A DNA stretch of 64,000 nt from Zygnema cylindricum (Eukaryota > Streptophyta > Zygnematophyceae > Zygnematales > Zygnemataceae): positions 180,016-244,015 of the forward strand of contig JBBHKE010000660.1 in assembly GCA_037447655.1 (NCBI GenBank). Reading direction: 5' to 3'. Of the stretch, positions 9,274-20,079 are shown piece after piece; position 1 is the stretch's first letter; each line of letters begins with the position of its first letter. A model generated the notes under the pieces. That model ran no database searches. It was not told where the DNA came from and worked only from the letters and a program-made list of their open reading frames with translations. The position numbers and the translations under genes were made by a program.

Positions 9274-10066
9274 AGAAACGAGCCAAAAATTATATGTGGC
9301 TCGGCGGATCTTTAGTTCGATTGCTGGCGGACAGCAGTCATCGGCATGTCCCCCCTGCCAACCGAGCGCTTGTCTTTGATTGAGCAGATACATACCGAGC
9401 TTGGCCATTACGGGACCAAGCGTACTTTGAGCCTTGTACAGGCACGCTATTGGTGGTCCGGAATGCAAGCGGATGTGGGGGCCATTCTCCACAAATGCGC
9501 CACATGCGACCGGCTACTCACCTCTTTCTCTAATCGGCAGGCGTCTCTACAGCCATTGCCTATCAGAGGATTGTTTTATCGCTGGTCCGTGGATCTCGCC
9601 GGACCGTTTCCCTTATCTCGAAAGAGGAAACAACACATCATGATAATGATTGAAAATTTTTAGCAAGTGGGTAGAGGTGGTCGCTCTTCCCCACAAGACC
9701 GCTAAATTGACCACTGCTGCTTTTAAAGAGCACGTTCTCATGCGTTATGGAGCTCCTGCGGAGGTTCTTACGGACCAGGGTACGCAGTTCCGTGGGGAAT
9801 TTCAAGAGATGTTGGATGAAGCTTTAATTGATCATCGCCGGACGAGTCGTGATCACCCACAAGCCGATGGCTTGGCGGAACGAGCTGTCCAAACTTTGAA
9901 GCGGGCCCTCCGAAAGCATTGTTTAGAGAAACACATCTCCGTTTGGGACGAATCCTTGGGCTATATCACCATGGGATACCCGATGTCCGTACAGGCTAGC
10001 TTGGCTAATTTCAGCCCGTACTATATTCTCTTCGGTCGAGCACCCTTGCTCGGTCGGAATATTTAG
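9274..10066 (+). pseudogene. Gypsy integrase zinc-binding and catalytic core (frameshifted)
   Basis: The integrase inserts the cDNA copy into chromosomal DNA. Pieces lie in three frames. First RHVPPANRAL (to about 9,370), then IHTELGHYGTKRTL with CATC (HHCC zinc domain, about 9,385-9,515), then WSVDLAGPFP with the first catalytic Asp. A one-base T insertion in the T-run near 9,657-9,661 shifts to FSKWVEVVALPHKTAKL, EVLTDQGTQFRGEF (second Asp) and GLAERAVQTLKRAL (catalytic Glu). The frame ends at TAG 10,064-10,066 after FGRAPLLGRNI, but the same frame continues with sense beyond it. Confidence 0.85.
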
Positions 10067-10663
10067 AAAGCAACAAGTTTACCTTTGCCTCTAATGTTTG
10101 ACACCATATTTTTGGAAGAACTAACTCGCCGTGCTTTGCTTTTCGCTCGTGAGATGCCCATGGCTTTTGATAATTTGTAGATTTTCCAACATCGGGATAC
10201 TTTACGCTTTGCCACCACGCGAAGTGGCAGTTACAAGCCTCAACAGAAATCTTACCGAGTCGGAGATTACGTGTACCTTCGACGACAATCTTTCGACACT
10301 TTGGACACGGATGTTTCACCACACATTCTTCGTGTGGTGGAAATGGATGCTAATGGGATGTTGAGTTTGCAGGGTGCGGATACAAGGATAATTCGAGAGC
10401 ATTCGAAGAACTGTGCACCTTGTTACTTACCAGATTTGTCACAGGATATGGATCCGATGAGGATGCCAATCACAGAGGCGACAGAATGTACCATTTGCAG
10501 GCGAACAGACGGCGAGACTTCCATGCTCTTGTGCGACCATTGTAACCAAGGGTTCCACATGGAGTGTTTAGTTCCTCCATTGACTGCTGTGCCAGGTGGC
10601 CATTGGTTTTGCCATGGCTGTCGTGAGCTGCCAGCGGTTTTGACCAGCTCCTCCGCAGGCTAA
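10067..10663 (+). pseudogene. Integrase C-terminal domain fused to a PHD finger
   Basis: This is the same frame as the integrase core, after TAG 10,064 and with another TAG at 10,178. KSYRVGDYVYLRRQ is the usual integrase C-terminal (GPY/F-like) entry. A full C4HC3 PHD finger follows at about 10,487-10,623: CTIC, eleven residues, CDHC, four residues, H, two residues, C, then GGHWFCHGC with the conserved Trp two positions before the seventh Cys. PHD fingers of this form typically bind histone H3 tails, often methylated at K4. In chromoviruses a chromodomain sits in the same place and guides integration, so a targeting role is the natural inference. The open part (10,271-10,663) ends at TAA next to the polypurine tract. 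There is no chromodomain. Confidence 0.87.
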
Positions 10664-10680
10664 GGAGCTGGGGGGGGGAA
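10664..10680 (+). other. Polypurine tract of the gypsy element
   Basis: GGAGCTGGGGGGGGGAA directly follows the pol stop codon. In gypsy elements the plus-strand primer tract lies just 5' of the 3' LTR, so the LTR should begin near 10,681. Confidence 0.6.
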
Positions 10681-11380
10681 TTATAGGATTCACTTATTGC
10701 TAAGGGAGTATTCTTCCCTTTTTATTCTTTCGCCATCTTCACCTTTATTCTTTTGCATGTTGTATATACATTTTGACCATCTCATTCATTTTCGTTTGTA
10801 TATATGTTTGGAGCATGACTTTGCTGGTTGGGATGCATGTTCGCTCTTTCTAGTCTCTCATGCACGACAAACGACGTGCAAAATACACTTACAAACTGTG
10901 TGGTCCACGACAAAGGAAAGTCGTCGTGTCTCTAATTTTTTTGGATAATCTAACAGTGCGTTGACGAAAGTGAATTGAAAAATCACACGGTTTAATGATT
11001 CCGCGATTCCAACAATAGGACAAAGACAAAGCCTCGTCGACCATACGAAGGTTCATACTTATTGTACTAACTAAAGACAACAAATTAAAATATGCTCGAT
11101 ATTGTAGTTTGTCACTTTTATCATTGTCGCGACGACAAATTGTCGTCGCCAGTTCGATTTCTTCATCCACGCGTCGGCACTTCAATGTGGCCGCCTGCTA
11201 ACAATATTAGTATATTACAACCATAAGCGACGACACGCTGTCGTCGGTGTTTCACGACGGTGCACGAGGATCCAACATAACAACATTAAGAAAATGTGGT
11301 GGGGGCGTGGAAAAAATATATATAAATTCTAACGAACACATAAAGGTAGAGATAAACAAAATGCCACATTATAAGCGAAT
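10681..11380. other. Presumed 3' LTR remnant with GACGAC...GTCGTC hairpin motifs
   Basis: There is no gene. The part just after the polypurine tract should be 3' LTR. At 10,905-11,260 short hairpins recur (ACGACAAAGGAAAGTCGTCGT, then GCGACGACAAATTGTCGTCGC near 11,125, then GCGACGACACGCTGTCGTCG near 11,228), and a related motif sits near 314-336. Such GCGACGAC repeats resemble subterminal repeats of plant CACTA (En/Spm) elements, but I see no CACTA terminus. About 10,870-11,040 is loosely collinear with about 290-430. Confidence 0.35.
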
Positions 11381-11381
11381 A

Positions 11382-11855
11382 CTATATTGAGACACACAAT
11401 TTAAGCAGCCGTAAAAAGTCATATAAGGTAGGAATAAAAAGGTAAGATTGCTTACTTGTATTATATTCGCCGGTAAAGTGTTCCGGAAACTTCTTGACGG
11501 TCCTCGGTATAAGGCATTGCTTTCCGTTTGTATGACAATCCGCAATCATCCAATTGATAACACGAACGCGTGCAGCCTTTGTCGACACGTGTTGGAGCTT
11601 CCATCTCACCACCGGGCTGATACCGTGGTCCACACGGGGTGAGTCTGGCGGTGAGTTTGGAGGTGAATTTGGGGGTGAGCCGAAATCATACCCACCGCCT
11701 TCCATGAGGGTGTCATCATTTTGTGATCCAATCCTTTCACCTGCCTCTCCCTCCCCCTCTTTATCGCCCCACTCCATCTCCTCCTCAGCCGGAGGTGGGA
11801 AAAATAGAGCGGGAGCTCTGGCTTTCGCCGCAAAAAAAGTGGTAATGGGCCACAT
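11382..11855 (-). CDS. Unrecognised protein, probable first exon
   Basis: I do not recognise this. It is open from ATG at 11,855 for 157 codons. An acidic segment (EEEMEWGDKEGEGEAGER) is followed by a repeat SPPNSPPNSPPDSP and then a basic part with RVRVINWMIADCH and TVKKFPEHFTGEYN. A plausible splice donor (TACAA then GTAAGC) falls at 11,456/11,455, so the coding exon may be 11,855-11,456 with the rest intron. FPEHF-type segments occur in plant transposon-encoded proteins, and GACGAC hairpins lie just downstream, so a transposon origin is possible. No further exon was found. Confidence 0.35.
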   Translation of the reverse strand: MWPITTFFAAKARAPALFFPPPAEEEMEWGDKEGEGEAGERIGSQNDDTLMEGGGYDFGSPPNSPPNSPPDSPRVDHGISPVVRWKLQHVSTKAARVRVINWMIADCHTNGKQCLIPRTVKKFPEHFTGEYNTSKQSYLFIPTLYDFLRLLKLCVSI

Positions 11856-11859
11856 ATTT

Positions 11860-12790
11860 TCTTAAGATAGTCACGACAACTTGTCAAAGATAAATATGAA
11901 GCAACAAAAATAAAATGCAACAACAAAGGTGGATGCGAAGAGAGGAAAAAAGTGCCCTTGTTGAATTCAACAACGAGTATATATAGGAGGGGAAGGGAAT
12001 CTCTTGTGAAAAAAAGGAGGGAGAAGCTTGGTCAAAATTTGAACATTCAAAAATTTAAATCAATATTTTGTTTGAAAGTCAAATATTTTGATTTTAAAAA
12101 CGACACGGTGATAGTGGGAAAGTTTTAAAATTTACGTCAGGTTTCAACCTGAGAGTATGCACGTGGTTGACAATGGACGTTTTTCATGAAAATGGCGTGA
12201 GAAAACATGGCAGCTCGTTTAATGTACGGATCTTTTTTTGGAAAGGCAGCGGGTAAGACAGGCGTGTTTTGATGGATCGTAAAAAAAGCCATAATGTTTG
12301 TGTGGATAAAAAATAGGACACGTGTAATCTTTGGCGACCAATCACGTGACGTGAATTATTATTTGGTTGGTCAGTATGTACTTTTTGGTTCATTTTAGTG
12401 TCATCATTTACTCTAATACGGAACAACGTTGACGTTAATATAGGTGAGACGTCTGAAAGACAGACGAGGTTACACCCTTATTACAATTAAGACACATATT
12501 AGCATTTTTACCACCCAAAAGGGACGTTATTAGAATACATGAGATACGGACGAACGGAACTACGACCATACGTCCAAGTTACATGTAGAAACGACGTGGC
12601 GTGTTAACCCTTTTCGTAAACGTCAAACAAAAAAATTGGAAATTAAACTTCACGTTACGCGGTATAGCGTTGACACGTAACCGCCGTAAAATTGTCTGGT
12701 CGGTACGGATACTCGATTTGGCGCCGTCGTACAATTTTTAAGATTGTGTACGGTTACATATATTAATGTGTACAATCGTACGGAGAATAT
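11860..12790. other. Intergenic, nothing recognised
   Basis: AT-rich sequence with no open frame of interest on either strand and no clear repeat structure. Several CGTAC words occur, as throughout the window. Confidence 0.5.
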
Positions 12791-12799
12791 TCCATTTTT

Positions 12800-12939
12800 G
12801 CTGTCCCCAAATTAGCGTTAACACCGAAATTAGAATAAACCTTTTTTTTTCTAATTTTCAAATTCTTAATTAGCGTCAATGACGGTATATTTACTTCCAC
12901 ACTATTTAAACTTTGACACTAATAACGATGCGCGGTGTA
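12800..12939. mobile_element. Stowaway-like MITE, degenerate
   Basis: The right end GATGCGCGGTGTA matches the terminus of the family defined at 22,051-22,267. The left end near 12,800 is worn (AAATTAGCGTTAAC). It shares the internal block CCACACTATTTAAA with the other copies. Confidence 0.45.
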
Positions 12940-13314
12940 CCAGCAGGGGAATAAACAAAAACAGGAAGAATTATATGTGTTAATACTAAAACTACTTATA
13001 TAATAGCATAGTAAATAATAAGATAATAGTATAATAAAACTATAGTATTATAATAATACTATAATTTTAGGCCATATAAAACTTGGAAGATATCAGTACA
13101 CTTAATTTAGAAGTGTAGGTAACACCTTTATGATTTCCAACCCAAAAAAAGTTGAAAGAACAAATAACAATGGGCAATTCAACTGTTGTGTATTGTTGAA
13201 ATTCATATGACGATAACTTTGACAACCGATATTATCGTTTACGGAATATAAAGGGACCGGCGTATCCCTGTGCGACAAATAAATTTGTTATCGTCGATAT
13301 ATGCAAAAATGCAG

Positions 13315-13537
13315 TACAACCGTGAATCGTAATTAGCGTTAATGTTTTTTTCGTCTCTTAAAACGTCTTTTCTCCGTACACACTTGTCGGATTGGGAATC
13401 TGACGGTTTCGATTTGAAGGTAAGGTTCTCAGCTTCCGATTGGCGGTCTTAAATTGAAAACTGGACAAACGTGTACGGAGAAAAGATGTTTTCAGTGGCG
13501 AAAAAAATATTAACGCTAATTACGATTCACGGTTGTA
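13315..13537. mobile_element. Stowaway-like MITE with TA target duplication
   Basis: The terminus CAACCGTGAATCGTAATTAG (from 13,317) is mirrored by CTAATTACGATTCACGGTTG (to 13,535), with TA on both sides. The inverted similarity continues inward (TTTTTTCG, CGTACAC), so much of the 219-bp element folds as a hairpin. It carries no coding sequence. The termini resemble the 22,051-22,267 element. Confidence 0.75.
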
Positions 13538-14547
13538 GTAACTAGTAACAAGTATGAAACTCAAAAACGGACCGTGCAACAATATGGTTTGTATTCGAGG
13601 TCGGTTGGAGAGAATTTGCAGCCAAGATAATCTAGGAGATGGCTGAGAGTCCTCGAAAGCCACAGAAGTTGTCCGCATGAGATAAAATACATAAACACAA
13701 AAAAAAATAGGTCACAATATACTCTAAGCCAAACGAGAAGCTTAACAAGTGAGTGCCCTCAGATAAAGTTTGGGATTCAAAATTATTAAAGGCGAGTGAG
13801 TACGGATTTGAGCCAATTTGAGCATTGTCAGTGGATGTAAATAGGAATATTTTTCAGGAATGTGAAAGATTTTTAAAGCGCCTCGCTTTCCGTTTGGCCT
13901 CCTTGTTTCTTAAAGCACTATTATTGGAATGGTTAAGCCCTATTAAAATGGTCAAGGCCGATGACTTTTTATTTTTATTTATTTTTATGCTTTTAATGAC
14001 TTCCTGATTTTGTATTGTCGTTAGTACACAAAAGGACAAGGCGATGGTATATATGTGTTGCAATTTCAACTTAATCGAAGATAGATGTATGAATAGAATT
14101 TAGATTCACTTCCCGGCTGCCGTACAGCTGCCGTACATTTACCGTACACATTGTCGACATTTTTTTCCCCAAAATCACGAAAAAAATCTCAAAATCTGCC
14201 TAAATTCTTTCTTTTTTTCCCGCAAATCTACATATTTTATTTCAGATTTTCCCGCCAACTCCTAACGCTCATTCCGTACAACCTAACTTTTCTAACTTAT
14301 TGTACTGAAACAAAACAGCCTGAAAAATATGACTTCCCTCCTCCCTTCCCCTCTCTCTCGCTTTTTTCCTCTTCACTACATATAGAGTTGATGGACTGGT
14401 GGGTTCTACAGCTCGCCATGAGTGTTTGAAAGCAATTGGAGTGTCTGCCGATTCTGCCGATTCTGCCGATTCTTTTACACGAAACGGGGAAGCTTTTGCG
14501 CTTTCCGACATTTCCTTCAAATACGTGAAACCCCTCCGGGTACTCAT

Positions 14548-14895
14548 AAATGAGCTAAACCTTTTCATATATGAGCTTAACCTTCTCATTATGACCTAAA
14601 CCTTTTCATATATGAGCTAAATCTTCTATATATGAGCTAAACCTTCTATATATGAGCTAAACCTTCTATATATGACCTAAACCTTCTCATATATGAGCTA
14701 AACCTTTTCATATATGAGCTAAACCTTCTATATATGAGCTAAACCTTCTATATATGACCTAAACCTTCTCATATATGAGCTAAACCTTTTCATATATGAG
14801 CTAAACCTTCTATATATGAGCTAAACCTTCTCATATATATATGAGCTAAACCTTTGATATATGAGCTAAACCTTTGATGTATGAGCTAAACCTTC
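14548..14895. repeat. Minisatellite CTATATATGAGCTAAACCTT in intron 3
   Basis: About 16-17 units of 20-24 bases (CTTCTATATATGAGCTAAAC or CTTTTCATATATGAGCTAAAC). The matching position of arm 2 (about 38,526-38,550) has a single unit, so the array expanded after the duplication, or shrank to one in arm 2. Confidence 0.9.
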
Positions 14896-14929
14896 TTAGT
14901 ATTATGTCGTTGTTGTGTTGTTGACATCC

Positions 14930-15360
14930 CCTACCTTACTCTATCTCTCTACCCCTCTACCTCCAATCAGCCGGCCCTTCCTAATCCGCCCCTCTTTTTC
15001 CCCTCACCTTCTTCAATTCCCCCTTTTCCTTCACCTTCTCCTTCCCCCCTTCCTTTACCGGCTGCTCCCACCACTCCTGCCGGCCTATCAGCCGCTTTTC
15101 TTCTCCATCCTGTCACAAATTCCGAGGATCCTACTTCCTCTCTCTCCCTTTCCCAAGATGATCCTCTTTTTGAAAATCTTTCCCCCACAATTTCCTACTT
15201 CCTCTCTCTCCCTCTCCCAAGCTGATCCTCTTTTGACAATCTTTCCCCCACAATTTCTCACTTCCTCTCTCTCCCTTTCCCATGATGATCCTCTTTTTGA
15301 CAATCTTTCCCCCACAATTTTTTCCAACTCACCTCTTCCTAAGCCTTCGCCTCTTCTTGA
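14930..15360. repeat. Pyrimidine-rich block with three 64-bp tandem repeats
   Basis: A C/T-rich block lies within intron 3 of the truncated thioesterase copy. From about 15,130 it contains three tandem units of roughly 64 bases, each with TTCCTCTCTCTCCCT, GATGATCCTCTTTTTG and ATCTTTCCCCCACAATTT. It is absent from arm 2. The open frame across it is low in complexity (Leu/Pro/Ser) and I do not treat it as a gene. Confidence 0.7.
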
Positions 15361-16849
15361 GCTTGGTTTTGTCTGTGGTTGCTAAACGTTCGTGGGTTTT
15401 GTTGTACAATTACCACATGTGGAAGCGGATTTCTAAGTTGTTATGTGATTTAACAAAAGCATCGAAACACGATGAACGTGTGAACTCTACTTCTAATTAC
15501 GTTTTTGGGTGCTTCCTACCATAGCAAAATATGAAACGTAGAACGACAGTGACAGATTGAAGCTTGTATACAGCAAAGTGTACTATTGGGAAAAAAGAAA
15601 AAGAAGAAGGAATTGGGGTTTGTTTTGATGTCGAACTGAAGCCTTGTGAGGTGGGAGACGCAGACAGAGTGGTGAAGAGCTCATTGTGACAGCTCGAGTA
15701 GCCGGGTCATCTCCGGCTAGGGTTTTCTTTGAACAATTTATATCTAGCCTGCCTGAGAGAGAGGTAAGCGGTTTCCTATCCATCCATGCCAAAGGAGGTC
15801 AATCAAAGTTATAAATGTCGGACAAGGTGAGATACATTGAAGTTCACATTAGCATAAAAAGGGTGGTAAGAACCCCTACACCTTTGTACTTCACCTTTTT
15901 CTTATAGCAACACGTCTTTGTGGTTTCTTTTTTCATTTTTTAATGCGTTAAGATTCTTTGATGGCTGAGAGATTATATGAGTATGGTTGGAAGAGGATCT
16001 AGATGTCGAGTATTCGTATGCGATTTTTTCATTTTTCGCAGTGAGTGACATGAAAGCAACATATGGGAAAAGAGGATCTAAAATGTGTCTGATGCATGTT
16101 TCAGCTTGTTGGTTTATGTCAATGCTGTAAGATTTACTGCACTTTCACTCTACTAATGGCTATTGTAGAGTCTGGTTTTTCCATTTCTAACGCGTGAAGG
16201 TAGTCTCATCGGGTAATTACATGAATATGAACAAAATTTACACTCACCCATTGACACAAAAAGTACCGGTAAAAGTCCATTTGTCACACCTCTTTACTCA
16301 GAAATGAAATAATGGGTGATCACATTAGAACGGAAGTAAATGAACAGTACAGGCTATGTGTAAGTGTTTTTTCACTGGTCATGCACCGCTCGAACTTTAA
16401 TATCGACTAGCTTTATCAAGGTTAAAATTCATACTAATCTTATCTTTTCACCTAAAAAGTCGAGTTTAAAATTACGTAGTCTTAAACTACCCACGTTACT
16501 CTAGCCTCTGTTACACCATAACTGCTTCAGACACAACTGTTTCCGGTTACCATACAGAAACTGGTAAACAGAAAATTGATATTTTACTGGTTCACTCTCG
16601 AAACGAGATTAAGTCTTTTGCGTGATTTCCCTATCATTTTGTGCCGGTTGATCAATTCTCTTTATATAGCTCATTCTCTTTATATAGCTGTTTGGTTAAT
16701 CTGGACTGTGGGATATTTGTTGTGTGGATATGATGGATTCTGTATACAACTGATACAACCAAGACTTTTACTGAAACTGCACAGTCCGAACTTATTCTAC
16801 ACATTTCCAAAGAAAACCACGCAGTTGTAACTACAATATGCGGTTATTA

Positions 16850-17220
16850 ACTGAAACTTTGATGTTGTTCTAATTGAAACCATGCTATAGAAACGACATT
16901 GTTATTCTAATAACTGCTACTGCACGGTTCTAACTGAAATTACATCGCTATCCTAACTGAAACGACTCATTTCTAACTGAAACCAGGGAGTTCTAACTGA
17001 AACCGCACGGTTCTATCTAAAACTACACAGTTCTAACTGAAACTACACATTTCTAACTGAAACTGCTCAGTTCTAACTGAAACCGCACAGTTCTATCTGA
17101 AACTACACAGTACTAACTGAAATTACACAGTTCTAACTGAATCTACACAGTTTAATTGAAACTGCACAGTTCTAACTGAACCAACATAGATCTAACTGAA
17201 ACTGAGCTGTTTTGCTGAAA
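16850..17220. repeat. Minisatellite TTCTAACTGAAACTACACAG (arm 1)
   Basis: About fifteen degenerate units of 20-21 bases built on AACTGAAAC(T/C)(A/G)CACAGTTCT lie in intron 4, just before exon 5. The same array is present in arm 2 (36,690-37,060), so it predates the duplication. Confidence 0.85.
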
Positions 17221-17340
17221 CACGTGCAGGTGGTGCTCGAAGCAAAAGCCACCGTGGTTTTTCTCGACAAGAGGTACCGCCCTGTCAGGATGCCCACGGA
17301 ACTCAAGTCAAAGCTCGTCTTGTGCTTACGGAACCAGTAG

Positions 17341-20079
17341 GATGCGGGCACTTGGGTTGACGAAACAAGTTGAACAAGTATTGAATTTAGTCGGCAATTG
17401 CAGATCGCTAATTGTTTTTTTTTGTACATGAAGACTAAATCATTTCTTTGTTTCCAGGTCGAGGTTCAAGGGAGAGCTATTATGTGAATTTGAGTGTTCA
17501 ATTGTCAATTTTCACTATTTAAGTTTGAATCATGGGTAGTATAGGTCTTGAATGATTCGATTGATATTGTGAATTATATTGTTGGTTTGAATTTGTGGTA
17601 TGTTTACTTTTAAAAAAAATCCTTTTGTGATTAATCAGGGTCTAGAAGGCTGTTTTCCTTCGCCCATATCTCAATAATAATTATTCGCCAATATTGCACG
17701 GGTAGGTTATGGTGGACACACGTTTTTCGGTGAAAATAGCGACGTTTTTTGTCAATTTGTTATGTTGTTTTGTTTTTTCGTTTGTGTTATTATTTTTATT
17801 TTGCTATTTCGTCAATTTGTTTTCCGAAGTTTCGATATTTTGTTGGTCTGGGCAGCCAAACTTTGTTGTCGACGTGATTTCACATGTTGAAAGCCTTTTT
17901 ACACATGCCCCATATTGATTTCCATTCATTTCCAAAAATAATAAGACTTCATTAAAAAAGCATGATGGAAAAACCATCTGAGTAATTGAAACAAAAGACA
18001 TCAATGAAAAAACCAAAACAAGAGCAAAAGCTCAACTAAAATCCTGCGGTTGTAAGAAAATTGAGCTTTATAAGAAAAGTGAGATGGTCGATTATATGAA
18101 TTACATGGGAAAAAAGCAAAGGAAATGTCAAAAGGGAAAACTGAAAAACATTAACACCAATAAACGATACACGGTGTAGTGTGTTGTAGTTAATGATTCA
18201 ATGACATGCAAAAAGCGAGGCAAATACATTTGAAGGACATGTGTTTGACTAAAATATATGTGACAGGTAAATATGCTTCAGTTAAACATGTCAAAATGAG
18301 CTCTCTTTAGTTGTTATGAGATGCCCATCACTATTAATGTTGACATTTTTTTCTGGAACTCGAACAATGTTAACTTCACACTGTCTTGTATGTCATTTTA
18401 TATTTTTTAAACCAACGTAAATCGCTACATACACTCACACAACTAACAGTGATTATTTCCACCCACTTTCTCGCATTTGTCTTCTTTAGACTATAAACAA
18501 ATCTTTTACCATAGTAATTATAACCTCAGATGGTTAACCATCACGCATTTAAAATAAAGCTTCTAATCTTTAAGCCGTAACGTCCGCGAGAATGTTATGT
18601 CAACCACTCCTTTTTAAAACCACACCTTCCAAATGACTCCAGCGACCACAAATGTAATGCAGCAAAATTGATAAATTGTACCGCAGCAAAAGACTGATGA
18701 ACATACGTGACACATGACAAAGCAGTCTAAAATGGCAGTTATAAAAATATCAATTGACTTTGCAACAATTCCAGCACAAAAATAGCAAAAGAGAAAAAAG
18801 AAATTGATTTACAGATGGTAAAAAAATAAATATGAGTGTGAAGTAGAACGAATATAGGGCCAAAACAGCAACGGGAGAGTGAAAGAAAGAGGAAGATAGA
18901 GAGAAAGGGGAACTGGGAGAGAGAAAGAGGGAGAGTAGGAGAGAGGGCGAGAGAGGGGGGCATAGAGAGGAAGAGGGGAAGATAGAGGGGGAGGGAGAAA
19001 GAGTGGGACAGTGAGGGGGAGAGAGAAAGAGGGGGGGGGGGGGGGGGGGAGGGAGAGAGAGGGAGAGGGAGAGAGAGGGAGAGAGAGGGAGAGAGAGAGA
19101 GAGACCTAGTCACGTCCGAGGAGGAACGAGGGAGGCGCAAGGAGGGGAGAAAGGAAGACAGGGCGGCAGAGGATAGAAATAAGAGGGCAGCCAAGAGTGG
19201 AGACAAATGGGCAGGGGAGAGAATGGAAGGGAAGGGAAGCAGAGCAGAGAGAGATTACATACATTCAAAGAGAGAGTTAGGAAGGCGCAGCCTGAACTGT
19301 TCATTAACAATAATAAGATAACAATTTCACCTTTTGATCGTATCCCTCTCCCTCTCTCTCTCCCTCTCACTCTCCCTCCCTCTCCCTCTCCCTCTCCCTC
19401 TCCCTCTCCCTCTCCCTCTCCCTCTCCCTCTCCCTCTCCCTGCGGTTTTAGAACTAGTGACACCCGGCAACCCCTAGTCTCCAACTCTTGACTAATTCTG
19501 CAATCCTGTTTTGATTTGTCACAATTTCCAAACTATTCAACCACAAAAACCGTTTTTTCCAAGTGAATTAAGCTAGATTCCCCAATGTTGCAACCTTCAA
19601 TATGTAATGTTCGAAAATGTGTGCAAAACGAAAGTTATTTGAGTCCTCTTACCGATTCCAAAGCTCTACATATCATTAAATTTGGACTCTTTTCGAATTA
19701 AAAACGAGATGAACTTTTTGAAGAGGTGTACAAATTGAAAGCAACTTGAACAAACCGTCATAGGAAGTTTCTCCAAAAGATGCCCTCCATTATTCTTGTA
19801 AGAACAGCACTCTTGTCGAGAATTAGTGGTTGAATCCGAAATCAAAAACATACAAAATCGTTTCTTGAAAAAAAAACCCAAAACTGCATTTACATTTACA
19901 TTATCAATATTTTGGTCCCTTCCATCCCTCATTCCTTCGACAGACAAGATCCTCTCCACCATGGCTTTTTGCACTTGCGGTTGTGAACCGGACGATTGGA
20001 GAGAAATAACTCCATAATTATTGTTGACATAATTTCCCCAAAAAGGCCTTTGTCCTCGTCCGATGGTTTAGGTTTAGGT
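17341..20079. other. Intergenic part of arm 1
   Basis: Between the thioesterase fragment and the F-box-like gene. It matches arm 2 at 33,721-36,565 in inverted order. Purine-rich low-complexity DNA occupies about 18,870-19,110, including a run of some 20 G near 19,031-19,050. A (CCCTCT)n hexamer array of about 100 bases lies at 19,344-19,440; arm 2 has a shorter, impure version near 34,368-34,415. No gene is seen. Confidence 0.6.

Larger units (their letters stand above)
3600..10680 (+). mobile_element. Decayed Ty3/gypsy retrotransposon carrying a DNMT3-like methyltransferase and a PHD finger
   Basis: The order on the + strand is gag with CCHC knuckles, aspartic protease (DTG), a C5 cytosine methyltransferase of DNMT3 type, reverse transcriptase (YIDD), RNase H, DDE integrase, an integrase C-terminal segment, and a PHD zinc finger, ending at a polypurine tract (10,664-10,680). 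RT before integrase makes it Ty3/gypsy. The copy is broken by in-frame TAG codons (4857, 6440, 10,064, 10,178) and at least six frameshifts, so it is not autonomous now. Cytosine methyltransferases captured by retrotransposons have been reported in dinoflagellates and a charophyte alga, which supports the reading that the domain belongs to the element and is not a chance neighbour. LTR limits are unresolved. Confidence 0.85.
14412..17340 (+). pseudogene. Acyl-lipid-thioesterase-like gene, 5'-truncated copy (exons 3-5 only)
   Basis: Three exons match the complete gene at 36,566-41,241: exon 3 at 14,412-14,539 ([14 protein letters not shown] start, ends KPLR before GTACTC), exon 4 at 15,668-15,763 ([15 protein letters not shown] to LPERE, before GTAAGC), and exon 5 at 17,230-17,340 ([20 protein letters not shown] to LRNQ and TAG). 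All three are open and keep their splice sites. Exon 3 has an extra 18 bases that triplicate the SAD unit (SADSADSAD). Exons 1 and 2, with the transit peptide and the catalytic Asp region, are missing because the duplication ends at 13,791 inside intron 2. It is a likely pseudogene, although the remaining frame is intact. It converges on the F-box-like gene. Confidence 0.85.

Noticed and set aside
14548-14895. CRISPR-like array
   Set aside because: Units are contiguous without unique spacers and the sequence is a plant nuclear intron.
14915-15385. 156-codon Leu/Pro/Ser-rich open frame
   Set aside because: Pyrimidine-rich repeat within an intron, absent from the sister arm.
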